From positions 1-5,310 of the forward strand of contig DNNS01000580.1 in NCBI GenBank assembly GCA_003497555.1: a stretch of DNA of 5,310 bases. The letters run 5' to 3'. A program made the position numbers and the translations under genes. Positions 5,309 through 5,310 of this stretch are shown here, piece after piece. The stretch comes from Spirochaetia bacterium (lineage in GTDB: Bacteria; Spirochaetota; UBA12135). Position 1 is the stretch's first letter, and each line of letters begins with the position of its first letter. Under the pieces are notes generated by a model that ran no database searches, had not been told where the DNA came from, and was given only the letters and a program-made list of their open reading frames with translations.

Positions 5309-5310
5309 TT

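Overview
The window looks like an accessory surface or secretion locus from a fairly AT-rich Gram-negative bacterium. All three well-supported genes lie on the minus strand, so they read from right to left. Each encodes an exported protein with a concanavalin A-like (LamG/laminin-G-type) domain. The protein architectures (LamG plus a GH123/DUF4091-type hydrolase, stand-alone LamG, DUF2341 plus LamG) are common in the Planctomycetes-Verrucomicrobia-Lentisphaerae-Kiritimatiellota group and related lineages. The consensus TTGACA-17-TATAAT promoter and a strong AGGAGG ribosome site argue against Bacteroidetes, which use a different promoter code and few Shine-Dalgarno sites. The phylum is an inference, not something the sequence proves.

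Layout in transcription order: (1) 5310-5161 is a leader region holding a near-perfect sigma70-type promoter. A 12-bp perfect palindrome sits at the expected transcription start, and a possible 3' end of an upstream reading frame runs into the promoter. (2) 5160-2248 encodes a 970-residue exported protein: signal peptide, LamG domain, long helical linker of unknown role, beta-sandwich, and a TIM-barrel-like GH123/DUF4091 domain carrying an Asp-Glu pair. (3) 2247-2113 is an intergenic gap with a possible extended -10 promoter, a small palindrome and a questionable 28-codon ORF. (4) 2112-1324 encodes a 262-residue secreted stand-alone LamG protein with an excellent ribosome site. (5) 1323-1209 is a gap that is largely filled by a 30-codon small ORF. 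That ORF has its own ribosome site and stops 2 nt before the next start, and it contains GC-rich inverted repeats with mutually exclusive pairings. (6) 1208-1 is the 5' part of a large exported DUF2341-LamG protein that leaves the window while still open.

Functional reading: the first protein is probably a glycan-cleaving enzyme of the beta-N-acetylgalactosaminidase (GH123) type, with an N-terminal binding module. The second shares a detailed LamG sub-motif with the first and may be a binding partner or stand-alone adhesin. The third is a large surface or secreted protein of the kind often seen with glycan binding. Together they suggest a locally regulated system for binding and degrading an extracellular glycan. 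The palindrome over the transcription start fits sugar-responsive repression (LacI/GntR style), but no regulator gene is inside the window.

The most unusual features are the coupled small ORF with overlapping hairpins before the third gene, and the 9-nt homopolymer that makes up most of the spacer of the first promoter. No tRNA, rRNA, CRISPR array, transposase or insertion-sequence end was seen.
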